A stretch of 34,854 nucleotides of DNA, taken from positions 1 through 34,854 of IMG/VR virus record IMGVR_UViG_3300046535_000743; one strand, written 5' to 3'. This document shows, piece by piece, positions 6,569 through 12,889 of this stretch. The DNA comes from a virus. A program made the position numbers and the translations under genes. Numbering within the stretch: position 1 is the stretch's first letter; each line of letters starts with the position of its first letter. The notes beneath the pieces were generated by a model. It saw only the letters and a list, made by a program, of their open reading frames with translations. It was not told the origin of the DNA and searched no databases.

Positions 6569-7548
6569 GCGCCGACCTCGGCGAGAATCCGGTCAGCGCG
6601 GCCGAGGGCGCGGTTGTTGTGCTTCCGCGCGCGCTTGGCCTGCGCCGGGGTCGGCGGCCGCTTCCGCGGGCCGACGAGCTCGCCCTCGCCGGTCGCCCAC
6701 GCGGCGGCCTGGCGGATGGCGTTGCGGCGGCGCACCTCGGCCCGGTGCTGGGCGGCGAGGATGTCGACCGCGGCCGCCGGGCCGCACGATTCGGCGATGT
6801 TCGCCATAAACGTCCACGAGGCGAAGGCAAGGGCGCCGTCGAGGCGCCGGAATTCCTCGGCCCAACGGGCATCGTCGAGCTCGTCGTCGGTGAAATCGTC
6901 GATGCCCTTGACCTCAACGACCGGCGGCGCGTCGGCGGCGTCGAGCCGGGCGACGACCTCGGCGCGTACCTCGGCCTCGATGGCGTGCGCGCGGGCGAGC
7001 GCCTCGTCGGTCATGTCGTCAGACTGGCCGACGAGCTCGGCGACGGCCTTGGGCGACCAATCGGCCGTAGCGCCCTGCCCGTCGGGCTCGACGGCCGCGG
7101 GTAGGCCGTTGCCGTCGGTGCCGGGCGTCCAGCCGGCGGCGTCGAGGGCGGCGTATCGGGACTCGACGGATACATGCCCGTCCGGGGTGAGGCCGTGCCG
7201 CATGCGCTCGCGCGCGGCCGCCGCTTCGAGCTCGGCGTCGTAGCCGTCGACGAGTGTCTCGTGCACGCGGTCGGCGATGGCGACTCGGGTGGGGCCGGCC
7301 CACGCCGGCACCGGGCGGCCGGTGGCGTGTGCGACGACCTCGGCCGACGGCGGGACGTCGAGCCGGGTGCGCGCGGCGGGCAGCGTGTCGGCGAACATGA
7401 CGGGCTGCATGCGCTCGCGGACGGCGCGGCGCACGGTGTCGGCCTTGGGCCGGCGGCCGGTGGGGGCGAGGAAGTACCAGCCGGCGGCGCCGACGATGGC
7501 GATGATGCCGGCGATGCCGAGGGCAACGAATCGGGGGTCGAGGTTCAT
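6565..7548 (-). CDS. Membrane-anchored hypothetical protein, long helical domain
   Basis: The protein is 327 aa, starting at ATG 7548 with GGAAGG eleven bases upstream. Residues about 7-28 (FVALGIAGIIAIVGAAGWYFL) are a signal anchor. The remainder is soluble and strongly helical, rich in Ala, Asp, Glu and Arg, with a basic C-terminal tail (KRPPTPAQAKRARKHNNRALGR). No catalytic motif is evident. It follows a 130-base non-coding gap that contains a hairpin, so it may have its own promoter. A membrane-tethered scaffold or host-takeover protein are possibilities without direct support. Confidence 0.78.
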   Translation of the reverse strand: MNLDPRFVALGIAGIIAIVGAAGWYFLAPTGRRPKADTVRRAVRERMQPVMFADTLPAARTRLDVPPSAEVVAHATGRPVPAWAGPTRVAIADRVHETLVDGYDAELEAAAARERMRHGLTPDGHVSVESRYAALDAAGWTPGTDGNGLPAAVEPDGQGATADWSPKAVAELVGQSDDMTDEALARAHAIEAEVRAEVVARLDAADAPPVVEVKGIDDFTDDELDDARWAEEFRRLDGALAFASWTFMANIAESCGPAAAVDILAAQHRAEVRRRNAIRQAAAWATGEGELVGPRKRPPTPAQAKRARKHNNRALGRADRILAEVGA

Positions 7549-7641
7549 GGCGTTGTCTGCCTTCCGGTAGTGACGCTGTGCACCTGGTGAGCGCGCGTGT
7601 ACCCTGGCGCGCAAGCCTTCCTTGTGCGGGACGGGTGGATG

Positions 7642-7679
7642 CGACGGCGGCCCCTTATTCGGGTGGGGGGTCGCCGTCG
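7642..7679 (-). terminator. Strong hairpin after the 106-aa gene
   Basis: CGACGGCGACCCC (7679-7667) pairs with GGGGCCGCCGTCG (7654-7642) with one A-C mismatch around a 12-base loop. It begins a few bases beyond the stop codon at 7682. There is no U-tract, so it could be an actinobacterial-type terminator or an mRNA 3' stabiliser. Confidence 0.5.
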
Positions 7680-7681
7680 TG

Positions 7682-8002
7682 CTATGCGGCGGCGAGGTCT
7701 CGGCGCGGCTTGCCGTGCTTGTCGAGGATGTTGGCGGCGATGCCGTAGGCGACGATGGTGCGCTCGTACCAGTAGGGCACCATGACGTCGCGGTCGGTTT
7801 CGGGATCGATGGCGTAGCCGTCCGGCAGGGGGAACGGCTGGACGACGGGCCGGCCGGCCTTGGTGCGCCGGATGGCCGTCTCGATGGCGGACAGCTTGCG
7901 GCCGAGCCGGGTGGCGGCGTTGCGCTTGGAGAGCGCCGGCCCCTTGCCCATGGTTGTTGCCGGCCACGCGACTAGCGCGGCGTGAGCGGTGGTGGCGGTC
8001 AT
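7682..8002 (-). CDS. Hypothetical protein
   Basis: The protein is 106 aa, starting at ATG 8002 with AAAGG seven bases upstream and a promoter-like element about 35 bases before the start. The first part is Ala-rich and basic (MTATTAHAALVAWPATT ... KRNAATRLGRKL). The second half looks folded and includes YAIDPETDRDVMVPYWYERTI. No family is recognised. It is isolated: promoter before it and a strong hairpin immediately after, so it may be a single-gene transcript. Confidence 0.75.
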   Translation of the reverse strand: MTATTAHAALVAWPATTMGKGPALSKRNAATRLGRKLSAIETAIRRTKAGRPVVQPFPLPDGYAIDPETDRDVMVPYWYERTIVAYGIAANILDKHGKPRRDLAAA

Positions 8003-8024
8003 GACGTGGCCTTTCGGGTCGATG

Positions 8025-8044
8025 GGTGCACGGTCACGGTAGCA
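8025..8044 (-). promoter_or_regulatory. Putative extended -10 promoter with operator-like element
   Basis: TGC plus TACCGT (8044-8036) forms an extended -10 on the minus strand, and GTGACCGTGCACC (8037-8025) overlaps its downstream edge, an identical 13-base match to 1527-1539. No convincing -35 is present. A protein bound at this dyad would block the start region of the gene beginning at 8002. Confidence 0.4.
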
Positions 8045-8128
8045 CTGTGACGGGCGCCGGTGGCCTGCCCTCGCGGGTGCACTTCCGGCCGAGCCGGGGC
8101 CGCCACGACGGCGGCCACGGCAGGTTGG

Positions 8129-9490
8129 CTAGCGCTCGGCGGCCGCGGTAGCCGAGAGATCGTGTCCGCGGACAATCGCCCAATAGTCGTTGAACGGCAC
8201 GGTGTCGATGTCGACGCGGCCGAACCCGGCGATGATGTCGCGGGTGATCGCCTTGACGTCGAACTCGTCGGCGCGGCCGTCGAGCGAGCGGATGACCTGC
8301 GACTCGACCTCACGATCGGTGATCGTGTTCACCTCGGCGACGTCGATGCGTTCGGCGGCGTCGAGCTCGTTGCGCGTCGCGCCCTGCTCGGCCATGTGCG
8401 CGAGCATCGCACGCCGCTCGATCTTGGCGTCGAGCTCGTGCGCGGCGGCCTCGTCGGCGAGGAACGCCACGTACCACGCTTCCGTGCCGGCGCCGAGGGT
8501 GTGGTTGCGGCGCGTCCACATGACGAATTGGTCGGCCTCGTCGACGCGCGAGCCGGGCGCCGGGTTCGGGACGAACGCGCCCATGAAGTCGAGGAACATG
8601 TTGAGGACGCGCGCCTTGGCGTGCTGCTCGTCGAGGGCATCCTCGCGCGCCATCGGCGACCAGAAGTAGTAACGGACCCACCGGCCGCCGACGCTGCCGT
8701 GCGCGCCGTCCCACGCCCGGAAGGTCACCTCACCGTAGGCGTTGGGGCCGGCCTCGACAACGATCTCGGTGAACCAACCGTGCTCGGTGGCGGCCGCGGC
8801 CCACGTCGCGAACGACGGGGTGAGCGCGCCGTTGAATCCCTCGGTGGCGAGGTAGTCGAGGCTGAACGAGTGGGTGCGGCCAATCTGGCGCTCGTCGAGG
8901 TACGCCTCGGCCTCGTCCGCGGCGCGGCGCTTGAGGTCGTTGATGGTGTGCGCCTCGTCGATGTCGTTGGCGAGCCGGATTTCAGCGGCCATGAGCCGGC
9001 CGCGGGTTTCGAGGCCGGCAGCGTTCCACGTGGCCGTGCGCGCGCTCTTGGCGGCGCCAAGGTAGTCGATGGCCTCGATGGTGTAGGCGGGCCGGCGCGA
9101 GGTGATGGTTTCGCCCTCGACGGCGGCGATGTACGCCTCGGCGTCGGCGGCGTCCTCAGCGCACCAATGCAGCCGGCCGCCGTCGGGGTAGTCGAGCGTG
9201 ACAGCGGGGAAGCACGAGCGCAGGCACTTCCGGCAGAACTGCCGGCCGGCGTTCGGGTCGGCGGGCCGGGTCGGCTCGATGGCGGTGGGTTCCATGCTCA
9301 TCCACTGGCCGAGCTGCGAAACGGCGTGCTGCGTGCGCTTGGCCTGCTGGTACCAACGCCGCTTGACGTCGCCGTCGCGGTTGGCGACGAACTCGACCAA
9401 GATGCGCGTCTTGGTGACGCGGACGACGGTGGCGTAGCGCGTGCCCATGTGACGGACGATGACCTTGGCGCCTGCGGTGATCGGGTTCAT
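8129..9490 (-). CDS. Large hypothetical protein with Cys cluster
   Basis: The protein is 453 aa. I chose ATG 9490 because GGAGGG lies nine bases upstream; longer in-frame extensions run through the promoter-like palindrome. Residues 5-35 look like a small KOW/Tudor-type barrel (AGAKVIVRHMGTRYATVVRV). C86, C89, C93 and C110 form a likely metal site. The rest is acidic and aromatic-rich with SFSLDYLATEGFN and RYYFWSPMARED stretches and no known catalytic motif. It is the largest unassigned gene in the left region and is the first gene after the terminator at 9596, under the best palindrome-bearing promoter region. Confidence 0.8.
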   Translation of the reverse strand: MNPITAGAKVIVRHMGTRYATVVRVTKTRILVEFVANRDGDVKRRWYQQAKRTQHAVSQLGQWMSMEPTAIEPTRPADPNAGRQFCRKCLRSCFPAVTLDYPDGGRLHWCAEDAADAEAYIAAVEGETITSRRPAYTIEAIDYLGAAKSARTATWNAAGLETRGRLMAAEIRLANDIDEAHTINDLKRRAADEAEAYLDERQIGRTHSFSLDYLATEGFNGALTPSFATWAAAATEHGWFTEIVVEAGPNAYGEVTFRAWDGAHGSVGGRWVRYYFWSPMAREDALDEQHAKARVLNMFLDFMGAFVPNPAPGSRVDEADQFVMWTRRNHTLGAGTEAWYVAFLADEAAAHELDAKIERRAMLAHMAEQGATRNELDAAERIDVAEVNTITDREVESQVIRSLDGRADEFDVKAITRDIIAGFGRVDIDTVPFNDYWAIVRGHDLSATAAAER

Positions 9491-9531
9491 TTCGGGGTTC
9501 CCTCCGGTGTCGTGGGTCAACCTGTGCATGT

Positions 9532-9558
9532 CAAGTAGACCACGGTGACCGGTCACCG
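9532..9558 (-). promoter_or_regulatory. Promoter-like region with perfect 16-bp palindrome
   Basis: CGGTGACCGGTCACCG (9543-9558) is a perfect palindrome. It is followed on the minus strand by TACTTG (9537-9532), which aligns with the -10 region of the element at 1516-1546; TTGCCC upstream aligns with its -35. It lies between a terminator and the ATG at 9490, the right place for the start of a transcript. Confidence 0.5.
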
Positions 9559-9595
9559 GGCAACGTGCGCTGTCTACGGGCACGAATTTGGCACG

Positions 9596-9635
9596 AAAAA
9601 ACCCGGCCACCTGCCGCGAAACAGGGTCGGCCGGG
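9596..9635 (-). terminator. Rho-independent terminator
   Basis: On the minus strand CCCGGCC (9635-9629) pairs perfectly with GGCCGGG (9608-9602), followed directly by six T residues (9601-9596). Inner bases can extend the stem with a bulge. It lies 15 bases past the stop of the gene at 9650-10078 and closes the lysis module. Confidence 0.85.
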
Positions 9636-9649
9636 CTTTCCCGAGCGCG

Positions 9650-10078
9650 TCAGGCTGGCGTGTCGCCCGTCGAGGGGGCGTCGGCCGGCGGCGCGCCGCC
9701 GTCACCCGCGCTACCCGGCGCACTGTCCGACGGCGCCGCGTCGCCGCCGTCCGTCGCCGCCGGGGCCGGCTGGCCGTTGGCAGCGTTGAACGCCGCCACG
9801 TCGGCCGCGTCCACGGCGTCGATGCGCGCGAGGATGGCGGACGCCTGCGCCGCCTGCTCGGGCGTGAGCTCGCCGCCGGACTGCTCGATCTCGGTGAGCT
9901 TGGCGAGCAACGCCGCGTCGTCACCTTCGAGCCGGTCGAGGGACGTGCCGGCCGCGTCGAGTACCTCGGTGATCTTCACTAGCTGCCTTCCTTCCTTAAG
10001 CTGCCCGGCAAGCAACCTGTCCACCTTACGGTGCAGGCTGGCCAGCATGAGCAGCACTAGCGGGTGTGGTCGTTCCAT
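9650..10078 (-). CDS. Hypothetical protein with coiled-coil N-terminus and acidic Ala/Pro/Gly tail
   Basis: The protein is 142 aa from ATG 10078. That start gives an amphipathic N-terminus (LVLLMLASLHRKVDRLL) of a type I recall from actinophage proteins next to lysis genes, but it lacks a ribosome site. An internal GTG at 9979 has an excellent AAGGAAGGAAGG six bases upstream and would give 109 aa; the codons over the first 33 residues (GAA, CGA, CCA, AGG) are also unlike the genome's usual choice. The body is helical and acidic (LLAKLTEIEQ), and the last 45 residues are disordered Ala/Asp/Gly/Pro. Function is unknown. Confidence 0.65.
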   Translation of the reverse strand: MERPHPLVLLMLASLHRKVDRLLAGQLKEGRQLVKITEVLDAAGTSLDRLEGDDAALLAKLTEIEQSGGELTPEQAAQASAILARIDAVDAADVAAFNAANGQPAPAATDGGDAAPSDSAPGSAGDGGAPPADAPSTGDTPA

Positions 10079-10101
10079 CGGCCGAGACTAGCAGCCGAAC
10101 C

Positions 10102-10446
10102 TTAGGGCAGCCGGCGCCCGAGGAAGGTGAGCTCGGCGTGCGCCGCCGTGATCGTCATCGTTGTCCCGTAAATCTCGACGGGAAACGGCCCGAATCCCCA
10201 CGTGGCGCCGGCCGGGATGGTGAACGGGTCGGTGACGGTGTGCCCCTCGACGACGGTGATGGGGTTGAACGTCACATCGTGCGCCGTCGATGCTCCGTTC
10301 GTGTTCTTGACGTCGACGACGGTCTTGCCGTCGTTGGCGAGGGTCATGCCGTCGACGGTGTTGCCGACGGCCGGCGTGAGCCCCGACACGACGAGCTTGT
10401 TGGTGCCCCGGCCGTACTTACCCACCGGTACCGCGGTTGCGGTCAT
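10102..10446 (-). CDS. Small beta-sandwich phage structural-type protein
   Basis: The protein is 114 aa, starting at ATG 10446 with GAGGAAGGA seven bases upstream. The sequence alternates short beta strands with the pattern VDVKNTNGASTAHDVTF ... TDPFTIPAGATWGFGPF and YGTTMTITAAHAELTF. This immunoglobulin-like layout recurs in small actinophage proteins of uncertain role, some thought to decorate virions. It overlaps the preceding membrane-protein gene by 29 bases and belongs to the lysis-side transcript. Virion decoration is inference. Confidence 0.75.
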   Translation of the reverse strand: MTATAVPVGKYGRGTNKLVVSGLTPAVGNTVDGMTLANDGKTVVDVKNTNGASTAHDVTFNPITVVEGHTVTDPFTIPAGATWGFGPFPVEIYGTTMTITAAHAELTFLGRRLP

Positions 10447-10762
10447 CCTCTTGTCCTTCCTCGCGTTGGCGCCTGCGGGTCGCATCGACGAGCAGGACGT
10501 ATTGCGTGGCGAAATTGCCGACGATGAGAGCGTAGACACCCACCCGTATCACGTCACGAGCCGGAAAGGTGGCGCCGGCCCACAGCGTGACGACGCCGAG
10601 CCCGAGCAGCAAAAACCACATGACGTTAGACCCGAGCAGATACCACGAGGTGAGCGAGCGGCGCGCGGTCGGCCAACGCACGAACCATAGGTAGTGGGCG
10701 AGGAATAGGGCGACGAGCGCCCACGAGCCGATGAGCAGCACGTCGCCCACACCGTTCCACAC
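10418..10762 (-). CDS. Three-helix membrane protein, possible holin
   Basis: The protein is 114 aa. GTG 10762 has GGGAGG seven bases upstream, better than the in-frame ATG at 10777. Three hydrophobic segments are visible (about residues 6-29, 41-62 and 73-94), followed by a strongly basic, then acidic tail (DATRRRQREEGQEDDRNR). The layout and the SLTSWYLLGSNVMWFLLLG segment resemble small membrane proteins found near actinophage endolysins. Location four genes after the lysin makes a holin or lysis regulator plausible, but the 71-aa protein at 12322 is a competing candidate. Confidence 0.75.
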   Translation of the reverse strand: MWNGVGDVLLIGSWALVALFLAHYLWFVRWPTARRSLTSWYLLGSNVMWFLLLGLGVVTLWAGATFPARDVIRVGVYALIVGNFATQYVLLVDATRRRQREEGQEDDRNRGTGG

Positions 10763-10766
10763 CGGG

Positions 10767-10985
10767 CTACCTCCCATGCATGGCCGCGCGTAGCCGCTCG
10801 GCGAGGTGATTGCGGTTGTTCACACGTACAAAATACCTGGCCAGGCCGACAAGCTGCTCGGTTGTTGAGTCGACGTCGGCGCGTTGCTGCTCGACCTCGG
10901 CACGCAGCCCGGCGAGCTCGGCGCGCTCATCGTCGGACACGGGCGGCTCGTCGAGGTGCAGCCATCGGGTTAGGGCACGAATCAC
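10767..10985 (-). CDS. Small coiled-coil protein
   Basis: The protein is 72 aa. GTG 10985 overlaps the upstream TGA as GTGA and has AGGGG six bases upstream. A central charged helix (SDDERAELAGLRAEVEQQRADVDSTTE, described by its heptad pattern) is followed by RNHLAERLRAAM at the C-terminus, a motif I recall from small conserved actinophage proteins. There is no membrane segment. It sits between two membrane proteins of the lysis block; function is unknown. Confidence 0.72.
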   Translation of the reverse strand: MIRALTRWLHLDEPPVSDDERAELAGLRAEVEQQRADVDSTTEQLVGLARYFVRVNNRNHLAERLRAAMHGR

Positions 10986-11257
10986 GCCGCGCCCCTAACC
11001 CGTTCGGTCATCGCCTCGATGAGCCGTTGCGTCGTCTCCTGACCGTGTTGGATGGCGTCGAGCGAGGTGGCCAGGCTACGGCCGGTCTCGATCTGCGTTT
11101 TGAGGATGTCGATGGTTTCGGCGTTGTGGGCACGGATGTCGGCAACGCGCTCGTCGTAGCCGGCGCGCAAGGTGCGCACGATCCATCGCACGAGCCACGC
11201 GGCGAGCGCGATGACGGCGCCGAGCGTGCTGGCGAATGCGGCCGCGAGCGGTTCCAC
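10982..11257 (-). CDS. Membrane-anchored coiled-coil protein of the lysis block
   Basis: The protein is 91 aa, starting at GTG 11257, two bases after the endolysin stop. Residues about 4-27 form one membrane helix (AAAFASTLGAVIALAAWLVRW). The rest is a charged helix with heptad character (IDILKTQIETGRSLATSLDAI). The topology resembles spanin-like or lysis-accessory proteins, though spanins proper are a Gram-negative device. It is coupled to the 72-aa coiled-coil gene after it, and the two might interact. Confidence 0.72.
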   Translation of the reverse strand: MEPLAAAFASTLGAVIALAAWLVRWIVRTLRAGYDERVADIRAHNAETIDILKTQIETGRSLATSLDAIQHGQETTQRLIEAMTERVRGAA

Positions 11258-11259
11258 GG

Positions 11260-12312
11260 CTAGGGGGCGGTGAGGGCGTCGTGTGCGGCCTGCTCGGCGG
11301 CCGCGAGCCGGGCACGCGTGTCGGCGAGCTCGGCGGCGAGCTGCGTGATGAGCGCCGACTCGGCGTCGCCGGTGTCCTTGATGGCCTTGAGGATGACGGC
11401 CGTGTCGATGTTCGAGCCGGCGCCGGACAACGCGGTGACGGCGGCGATGAGCGCCGCAAGTTGCTTGTCCTGTCCGGCCTGCGACGCGATGAGCGAACGC
11501 ACGTTGAGCTGCGTGTCGAGTAGCGCGGTGGCCGGCGTCTCGGTCGGGTTCGCGCTCGGCAGATTCTTGGTGTACCAAACGACCTTGGCGTCACCGGCGT
11601 CGAGTGTGGTCACGGGCATTCCTTTCATGAGGTCGGCAATGAGCTCGTCGACGGTTCCGCGGTAGGCGTTCGCGTCGCATGTGGTCTTGCCGGCGATGGT
11701 GGCCGTGCTGGCGTATTGCAGGATCAGGGGAACCTTGCCCGAGTACTCGGACCAGCCTACGAAATCGTCGCCGGGGTACATGTCCTTGAACGGCGCTTGC
11801 CGGCTCGACGGATAGTGCGCGTTCCACAGGTGGCCGGGCCAGCCGGTGAGTTGGTTGCCGTACTGTCCGCGGCTCGCGTACATGACGACGGGCCGGCCGG
11901 TGGCGGCGCGGAGTGCGTTGCCGAATGCGATGCCGACGGACGCCGGCACACTGTCGGTGTCCCATCGCTCAAGGTCAACCTGCCAGAACCATCCGGGGAA
12001 GGTGCGCCACCACGGCTCGGACTCGTCGGCGAGGGCGATGCAGTTGGCCACCTGCGCGGCGACGCTCGGCGAGGAACGCACCACGTAGTAGCCGCCGATG
12101 AGCGGCATGCCGGCGGCCTTGGCCGCGGCGAGGTTCGGCCCGTCGGCGAGGTCGTCGTACGAGCCGCCCTCGCCGACTTTGGCCGTGACGAACCGGATTC
12201 CCTCGGCGTACGCGCGGCGCATGACATCGGCGCCGAGCAATCCGTCGTAGTGGGAGGTGTCCCACCCGAACGTTTGCACGGCGCCGACGGTCTTACCTGA
12301 GAGTGCGGGCAT
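11260..12312 (-). CDS. Endolysin, GH25 muramidase
   Basis: The protein is 350 aa, ATG 12312. Residues about 13-232 are a glycoside hydrolase family 25 domain, which cuts the MurNAc-GlcNAc bond of peptidoglycan. D18 in FGWDTSHYDG and the D-x-E pair D113/E115 in WQVDLERWD are the family's active-site acids; IRFVTAKVGEG and GGYYVVR are typical core strands. The C-terminal 110 residues begin with DAKVVWYTKNLP and become an Ala-rich coiled coil (LAAELADTRARLAAAEQAA). No classical LysM, SH3 or peptidoglycan-binding repeat is seen. There is no signal peptide, so release needs a holin. Confidence 0.92.
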   Translation of the reverse strand: MPALSGKTVGAVQTFGWDTSHYDGLLGADVMRRAYAEGIRFVTAKVGEGGSYDDLADGPNLAAAKAAGMPLIGGYYVVRSSPSVAAQVANCIALADESEPWWRTFPGWFWQVDLERWDTDSVPASVGIAFGNALRAATGRPVVMYASRGQYGNQLTGWPGHLWNAHYPSSRQAPFKDMYPGDDFVGWSEYSGKVPLILQYASTATIAGKTTCDANAYRGTVDELIADLMKGMPVTTLDAGDAKVVWYTKNLPSANPTETPATALLDTQLNVRSLIASQAGQDKQLAALIAAVTALSGAGSNIDTAVILKAIKDTGDAESALITQLAAELADTRARLAAAEQAAHDALTAP

Positions 12313-12321
12313 GGGGCCAGC

Positions 12322-12537
12322 CTACGAGATCAGGGCGCCGGTGACGATGAGGGCGCCGATGACGGCGACGATGGCGCCGGGGTAGACGGCGCCGACGACG
12401 GCGAGGGCGGCGCCGAGCAGAACGACGACGGCGCCGATGGTGATGATGCCGGCGCGGCGGCCGGCCGCCCGGCGGGCCGTGTTCCGCGCGTACTGCCGGC
12501 GCTGCCACGTGGTGACGGTGGTCGATGGGTAAGCCAT
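12322..12537 (-). CDS. Small two-helix membrane protein, holin candidate
   Basis: The protein is 71 aa, starting at ATG 12537 with GAGAGGAAACGATC directly before it. A basic N-terminus (WQRRQYARNTARRAAGRRAG) precedes two hydrophobic helices (about residues 31-52 and 54-71) joined by a short YPGA turn. It is the first gene of the transcript and lies nine bases before the endolysin, the standard holin position. Small size, two helices and a charged end fit a class II-like holin, although the charge is at the N-terminus rather than the C-terminus. Confidence 0.8.
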   Translation of the reverse strand: MAYPSTTVTTWQRRQYARNTARRAAGRRAGIITIGAVVVLLGAALAVVGAVYPGAIVAVIGALIVTGALIS

Positions 12538-12569
12538 GATCGTTTCCTCTCGGGTGATGATCGTTTGTG

Positions 12570-12679
12570 CCCCTCGGCGTGCCGTGTGACCGGTTCTTGA
12601 GCCTGTGATCCGAGCGCCGGCCCGGCCGTGCCGAGGGGTGTTACACATCTCAGGGGAGTTAACCAAGGCGCCTGAGATG
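12570..12679 (-). promoter_or_regulatory. Structured 5' leader of the lysis transcript
   Basis: There are two perfect 9-bp inverted repeats: CATCTCAGG (12679-12671) with CCTGAGATG (12654-12646), 16-base loop; and CCCCTCGGC (12638-12630) with GCCGAGGGG (12578-12570), enclosing 51 bases that include a GGCCGGGCCGGC self-complementary tract. Both lie between the putative start of transcription near 12682 and the holin ATG. They could act as an attenuator, a translational control or an RNA stabiliser. Confidence 0.45.
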
Positions 12680-12688
12680 ATGCCGCCG

Positions 12689-12717
12689 ACTGTAGCAGAC
12701 TGCACGGTGAACGTGCA
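12689..12717 (-). promoter_or_regulatory. Putative lysis-cassette promoter and dyad
   Basis: On the minus strand TGCACG-GTGAA-type dyad bases (12701-12717, arms TGCACG/CGTGCA, 5-base loop) are followed by the extended -10 TGC plus TACAGT (12697-12689). TGCTAC is shared with the elements near 1516 and 8036. The -35 is weak (TTAGTG, 21 bases away). Confidence 0.4.
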
Positions 12718-12889
12718 CTAACGGCCTTGAGAGCGTCGTACAGCCAAGATCACAATCTACCCATCCGACCATACTGGCATGTGACCGTTCGTCGGTCAGC
12801 GGAGACTTATACATACTGTTAGGTAACTTAGCGCGCCGGCGACAACGTTTGCGCAGCTCACGAAAATCGCCGACACGCACAGTTACGAT

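Larger units (their letters stand above)
12538..12889. other. Non-coding region between tail genes and lysis cassette
   Basis: This is 352 bases with no convincing gene on either strand. It is visibly less GC-rich than its surroundings. It holds a putative promoter (12689-12697) with an adjacent dyad (12701-12717) and a roughly 145-base leader with two inverted repeats. A 6-bp inverted repeat (TGACCG/CGGTCA, 12782-12798) and a TATAAG sequence near 12811 (minus strand) lie further upstream. It probably marks the end of the structural transcript and the start of the lysis transcript. Confidence 0.6.

Noticed and set aside
7577-7600. Fifth copy of the operator motif before the 327-aa gene (TGCAC then GGTGA)
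   Set aside because: The half-sites are separated differently and no convincing -10 follows; match may be chance in GC-rich DNA.
8060-9538. Long plus-strand open frame (492 codons)
   Set aside because: Antisense to the minus-strand gene at 8129-9490, which has a good ribosome site; it also crosses promoter elements and has shadow-like composition.
8129-9610. Longer version of the 453-aa gene starting at 9610
   Set aside because: The extension covers the terminator and palindrome region; ATG 9490 has GGAGGG at correct distance.
12782-12798. TGACCG/CGGTCA hairpin as the terminator of the tail operon
   Set aside because: Stem is only six base pairs and there is no U-tract; kept only as a note.
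12659-12880. Possible 73-aa minus-strand gene in the gap before the lysis cassette
   Set aside because: Codon choice unlike the rest, no ribosome site, and it would run through the promoter-like element and first inverted repeat.
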